From contig PATG01000094.1 in NCBI GenBank assembly GCA_002713555.1, positions 3,427 to 12,507 of the forward strand: a stretch of DNA of 9,081 nucleotides, in the 5' to 3' direction. Below are positions 7,257 through 9,081 of the stretch, piece by piece. Under the pieces are notes generated by a model. It made no database searches. It was not told the origin of the DNA and was given only the letters and a program-made list of their open reading frames with translations. A program made the translations under genes and the position numbers. Positions within the stretch are counted from its first letter, which is position 1, and every line of letters begins with the position of its first letter. The DNA is from Planctomycetaceae bacterium. GTDB taxonomy: Bacteria > Planctomycetota > Planctomycetia > Pirellulales > Lacipirellulaceae.

Positions 7257-7712
7257 TCAGGCTCCAAACCACAAGAACATCTGAGCCCAGATCTGGTAAA
7301 TTCCTGCCGACGTCATCGCCAGTGTCGATAGGGCCAAACATGCTGTGCCAAGGTGATGCTGCCAGGATCGCTTCTCAGCATCGACTTGCCGGTAGTCTTG
7401 AATGCGGAAATAGAAAGCTGCTAGTGCCAGGAAAGGAAGCATCAATCCCTGTAAGAGTGCCCCGACAAAGACCAACAGGACCACTTTGCGAATCGCGATG
7501 CTGATTATCGTCGAAGTAAAAACCAGCAGCACGCAGGCAATTTTGACCCACTTGGCAAACCGGCCCTCAATGTCATTGAATTTGAGCGTGAGATGATTGA
7601 GCTTGCGCAGCACGACAAAGCCGTCGCTGCGTGCCATGATCCAACAGGCATTCCATCCGTTTCTGTTGCAGAGCGGGAGATGCATGGTAGTGAGAGTGTG
7701 ACTTAGGACGAA
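7257..7712 (-). pseudogene. C-terminal fragment of a membrane transporter, probably Nramp-like
   Basis: An open frame from just after a TGA at 7713-7715 to the stop at 7257, with an internal ATG at 7683-7685 (142 residues). It contains three clear hydrophobic segments: WVKIACVLLVFTSTIISIAI, then VVLLVFVGALLQGLMLPFLA (running on through LAAFYFR), then HHLGTACLALSTLAMTSAGI. The second segment, with Gln-Gly-Leu-Met-Leu-Pro and a following aromatic-Arg, resembles the late helices of planctomycetal Nramp (SLC11) divalent-metal transporters, which normally have 11-12 helices. The N-terminal metal-binding helices (DPGN, MPH motifs) are absent, and the first 30 residues (Cys- and Trp-rich) look like unrelated sequence. 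It begins directly behind the methyltransferase gene stop at 7719, which suggests a deletion that removed most of the transporter. The family call is tentative; an independent small three-helix protein is possible. Confidence 0.5.
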
Positions 7713-7718
7713 TCACTT

Positions 7719-8681
7719 CTAGCGAATAGGAAGATCTGGCCTGGAAGGCGCTTTGCGGTAAAGGTCCATAATCCGAGCCGACTGGCGAAATCCGGCTTCC
7801 TCCTGAGATGCGCCGTCGTCAGGTCGTCCCTCTGCCAGTGCCTGGACAACCACCTCCAGGGTGCGGTCATCCCTGTCGAGCAGCCTGAGGTCTTTTTCGG
7901 GGTTTGCCAACACGTAGTCGAGTCCGTTTTCGACAGCCAATGTTATGTAGGCATTTTCGAGTCCCTCTCGAATGTGTTTCGGCACACCGAATGAGAAATT
8001 GGTCAATCCCACCGACAAGTGAACTCCCTGGAGGTCTGGATCGGCGCGGATGAGGCGAATGGCGTCGAGCCCCATGTTGATTAACCCGTAGGTATCGGCA
8101 CTGATCGGCGCTAAACCGGGGTCGATAATGATCTGGTCATTGCGGCGACCTGCCTTAGTGGCCAGGATCTCAACAAACTTTTTGGCGGATCGATAAACTT
8201 CTTCCGGTGCGAAGCACTGGCCGCTCCCACCTTCAGTAAACTGTTCCGATGCCATGACAATTACGTGCGTGTCGAATTCGGCAATCAGCTCAAGCATTCC
8301 GTCGAGATCGTCACGCGAGGCTGCCAGCGAATTGAAGATGGCCGGGCCGCTTTTTTGAGAGTCATAGACTTCCAGGCAAGTGCGATGGAAATCGATCCAG
8401 GGATTATCGAAAGCGAGGGGTAACGTCGAAACTTCCTGTATGGCCGGCACCAACTCCGGAATGAATTCGATCATTTCCTCTGGACGGACATGTAGTTTCT
8501 GAGTTCCATCCAGATTAAAGGTCAGCGCGCTGGCTCCCAGTTCGGTCTGCAATCGTGCCAATTTCTGGTAACCCGACAAATCGCGAGCTATCCACGCACG
8601 GCGAGCTCGAGCAAAGGAGTTATTGATCAGCTCACCGATCAAATGGAATGGTCGTTCACTTTGTTTGGGACTTTGGGTCAT
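7719..8681 (-). CDS. Pterin-binding methyltransferase (DHPS/MeTr-fold protein)
   Basis: A 320-residue TIM-barrel protein of the pterin-binding family that contains dihydropteroate synthase and methyltetrahydrofolate:corrinoid methyltransferases. The N-terminal strand HLIGELINNSF (residues 13-23) matches the IGERIN start of the MeTr branch. Then come RLQTELGASALTFNLDG, IIIDPGLAPISAD (Asp187) and VGLTNFSFGVPKHIREG (Asn228), corresponding to the pterin-contacting positions of MeTr proteins (AcsE/MtvB type), where the last motif is commonly GLSNVSFGLP. It lacks the typical Lys and Ser-Arg-His C-terminal motif of true FolP as far as I can see, so methyl transfer between methyl-tetrahydrofolate and a corrinoid protein is more likely than folate synthesis. 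The start at ATG 8679-8681 was chosen because the barrel begins 12 residues later; the next in-frame ATG upstream (8807) adds 42 Arg-rich residues without similarity. An AGGA lies 14 bases upstream, a weak site. No corrinoid protein or partner methyltransferase is in the window. Confidence 0.85.
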   Translation of the reverse strand: MTQSPKQSERPFHLIGELINNSFARARRAWIARDLSGYQKLARLQTELGASALTFNLDGTQKLHVRPEEMIEFIPELVPAIQEVSTLPLAFDNPWIDFHRTCLEVYDSQKSGPAIFNSLAASRDDLDGMLELIAEFDTHVIVMASEQFTEGGSGQCFAPEEVYRSAKKFVEILATKAGRRNDQIIIDPGLAPISADTYGLINMGLDAIRLIRADPDLQGVHLSVGLTNFSFGVPKHIREGLENAYITLAVENGLDYVLANPEKDLRLLDRDDRTLEVVVQALAEGRPDDGASQEEAGFRQSARIMDLYRKAPSRPDLPIR

Positions 8682-8948
8682 TGAATTGTGTTGATTCCTG
8701 TTCACAGAAAGACGTTTTCGCTTTAAGTGGAGAAATCTCCATAGGGTCAGGCGGCGGGGGAATCTTACGATCTGCGCGCATCCAGTGAGATCCGTCGTCA
8801 GTCGCACGTTTGTTGGGCGACCCCTTCCTGCATGGTGCCACGAGTTGTCACCAAGTCGACACCCAACAGAAAACGGCTCCTTACATGGGATCTATGGCTG
8901 AGCACTTGCACCAGAAGGGTGTACAAATGTACCCATCGGCGGGCCGCT

Positions 8949-8964
8949 GGATCTTATAAGATCC
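8949..8964. repeat. Perfect 16-base palindrome
   Basis: GGATCTTATAAGATCC reads the same on both strands, with no central spacer. It stands about 270 bases upstream of the methyltransferase start and could be an operator for a dimeric regulator. No second copy was noticed in the window. Confidence 0.45.
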
Positions 8965-8971
8965 TCATCCT

Positions 8972-8984
8972 ACCCGGTCCGGGT
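8972..8984. repeat. Short inverted repeat next to the palindrome
   Basis: ACCCGG and CCGGGT flank a single T. This GC-rich element lies eight bases from the 16-base palindrome. It may be a protein site; it is too tight to form a normal hairpin loop. Confidence 0.3.
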
Positions 8985-9081
8985 GCCCATCGCAAGGCGT
9001 TTTTCTGCCTGCTCACTCTCCACAGACGCCGTCAAGGTTTGAGTAATCCTAACAGCAGCATGTTTAAGACGGCTTGAGACC

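Larger units (their letters stand above)
8682..9081. other. Region without a recognisable gene
   Basis: Four hundred bases upstream of the methyltransferase gene. Open frames occur on both strands, but their products are Arg- and Cys-rich with no recognisable motif and look like chance. The region should hold the methyltransferase promoter. It contains a perfect palindrome at 8949-8964 and a second short inverted repeat at 8972-8984. Confidence 0.45.

Noticed and set aside
8832..9077. 81-residue plus-strand frame at the right end
   Set aside because: Arg/Cys-rich product without motif, overlapping the palindromes; probably chance.
1..9081. CRISPR array, tRNA, rRNA, insertion sequence or defence system
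   Set aside because: No spaced direct repeats, no tRNA cloverleaf or CCA end, no transposase motif or terminal inverted repeats, and no nuclease, toxin or helicase gene could be recognised.

Overview
The window looks like a piece of a planctomycete chromosome (Planctomycetota, probably a Pirellulales-type polysaccharide degrader). The case rests on gene content: a formylglycine-dependent sulfatase plus a second sulfatase remnant, two DUF1080 (3-keto-disaccharide hydrolase / LamG-like) secreted proteins, a rhamnulokinase, and a class II aldolase whose C-terminal tail resembles the encapsulation peptide of planctomycetal bacterial microcompartment (BMC) cargo. This is recognition by eye, not the result of a search.

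Layout, left to right. Positions 1-629 (minus) hold the N-terminal part of rhamnulokinase, cut by the window edge. Positions 641-1181 are non-coding as far as I can see. Positions 1182-1809 (plus) hold a broken class II aldolase: the first 17 codons are joined out of frame to its C-terminal half. Positions 1990-2382 (minus) hold the C-terminal stub of a sulfatase. Positions 2451-3884 (plus) hold an intact secreted sulfatase of the iduronate-2-sulfatase type. Positions 3980-4770 (minus) hold a DUF1080 gene with three in-frame stops and a probable N-terminal frameshift. Positions 4887-5804 (minus) hold an intact 3-hydroxyisobutyrate dehydrogenase / tartronate semialdehyde reductase family gene. 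Positions 6173-7239 (plus) hold a two-module DUF1080 gene broken by a one-base frameshift. Positions 7257-7712 (minus) hold a three-helix C-terminal fragment of a membrane protein, probably an Nramp-like metal transporter. Positions 7719-8681 (minus) hold an intact pterin-binding methyltransferase (DHPS/MeTr fold). The last 400 bases have no recognisable gene but contain a perfect 16-base palindrome.

Functionally the left part belongs to catabolism of deoxy sugars from sulfated polysaccharides. Sulfatases and DUF1080 proteins would act in the periplasm or outside the cell. Rhamnulokinase makes rhamnulose-1-phosphate, and the aldolase splits it to DHAP and lactaldehyde, which a BMC would contain. 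The two right-hand enzymes act in cytosolic oxidoreduction and one-carbon chemistry and have no evident link to that pathway.

The most notable property of the window is decay. Five of the nine recognisable genes are broken, each by a different kind of lesion, while the other four read cleanly (one of them cut by the window edge). I did not find a convincing new multi-gene system. The strongest leads are the decayed BMC aldolase, the evenly spaced in-frame stops in the first DUF1080 gene, and the general pseudogene density.
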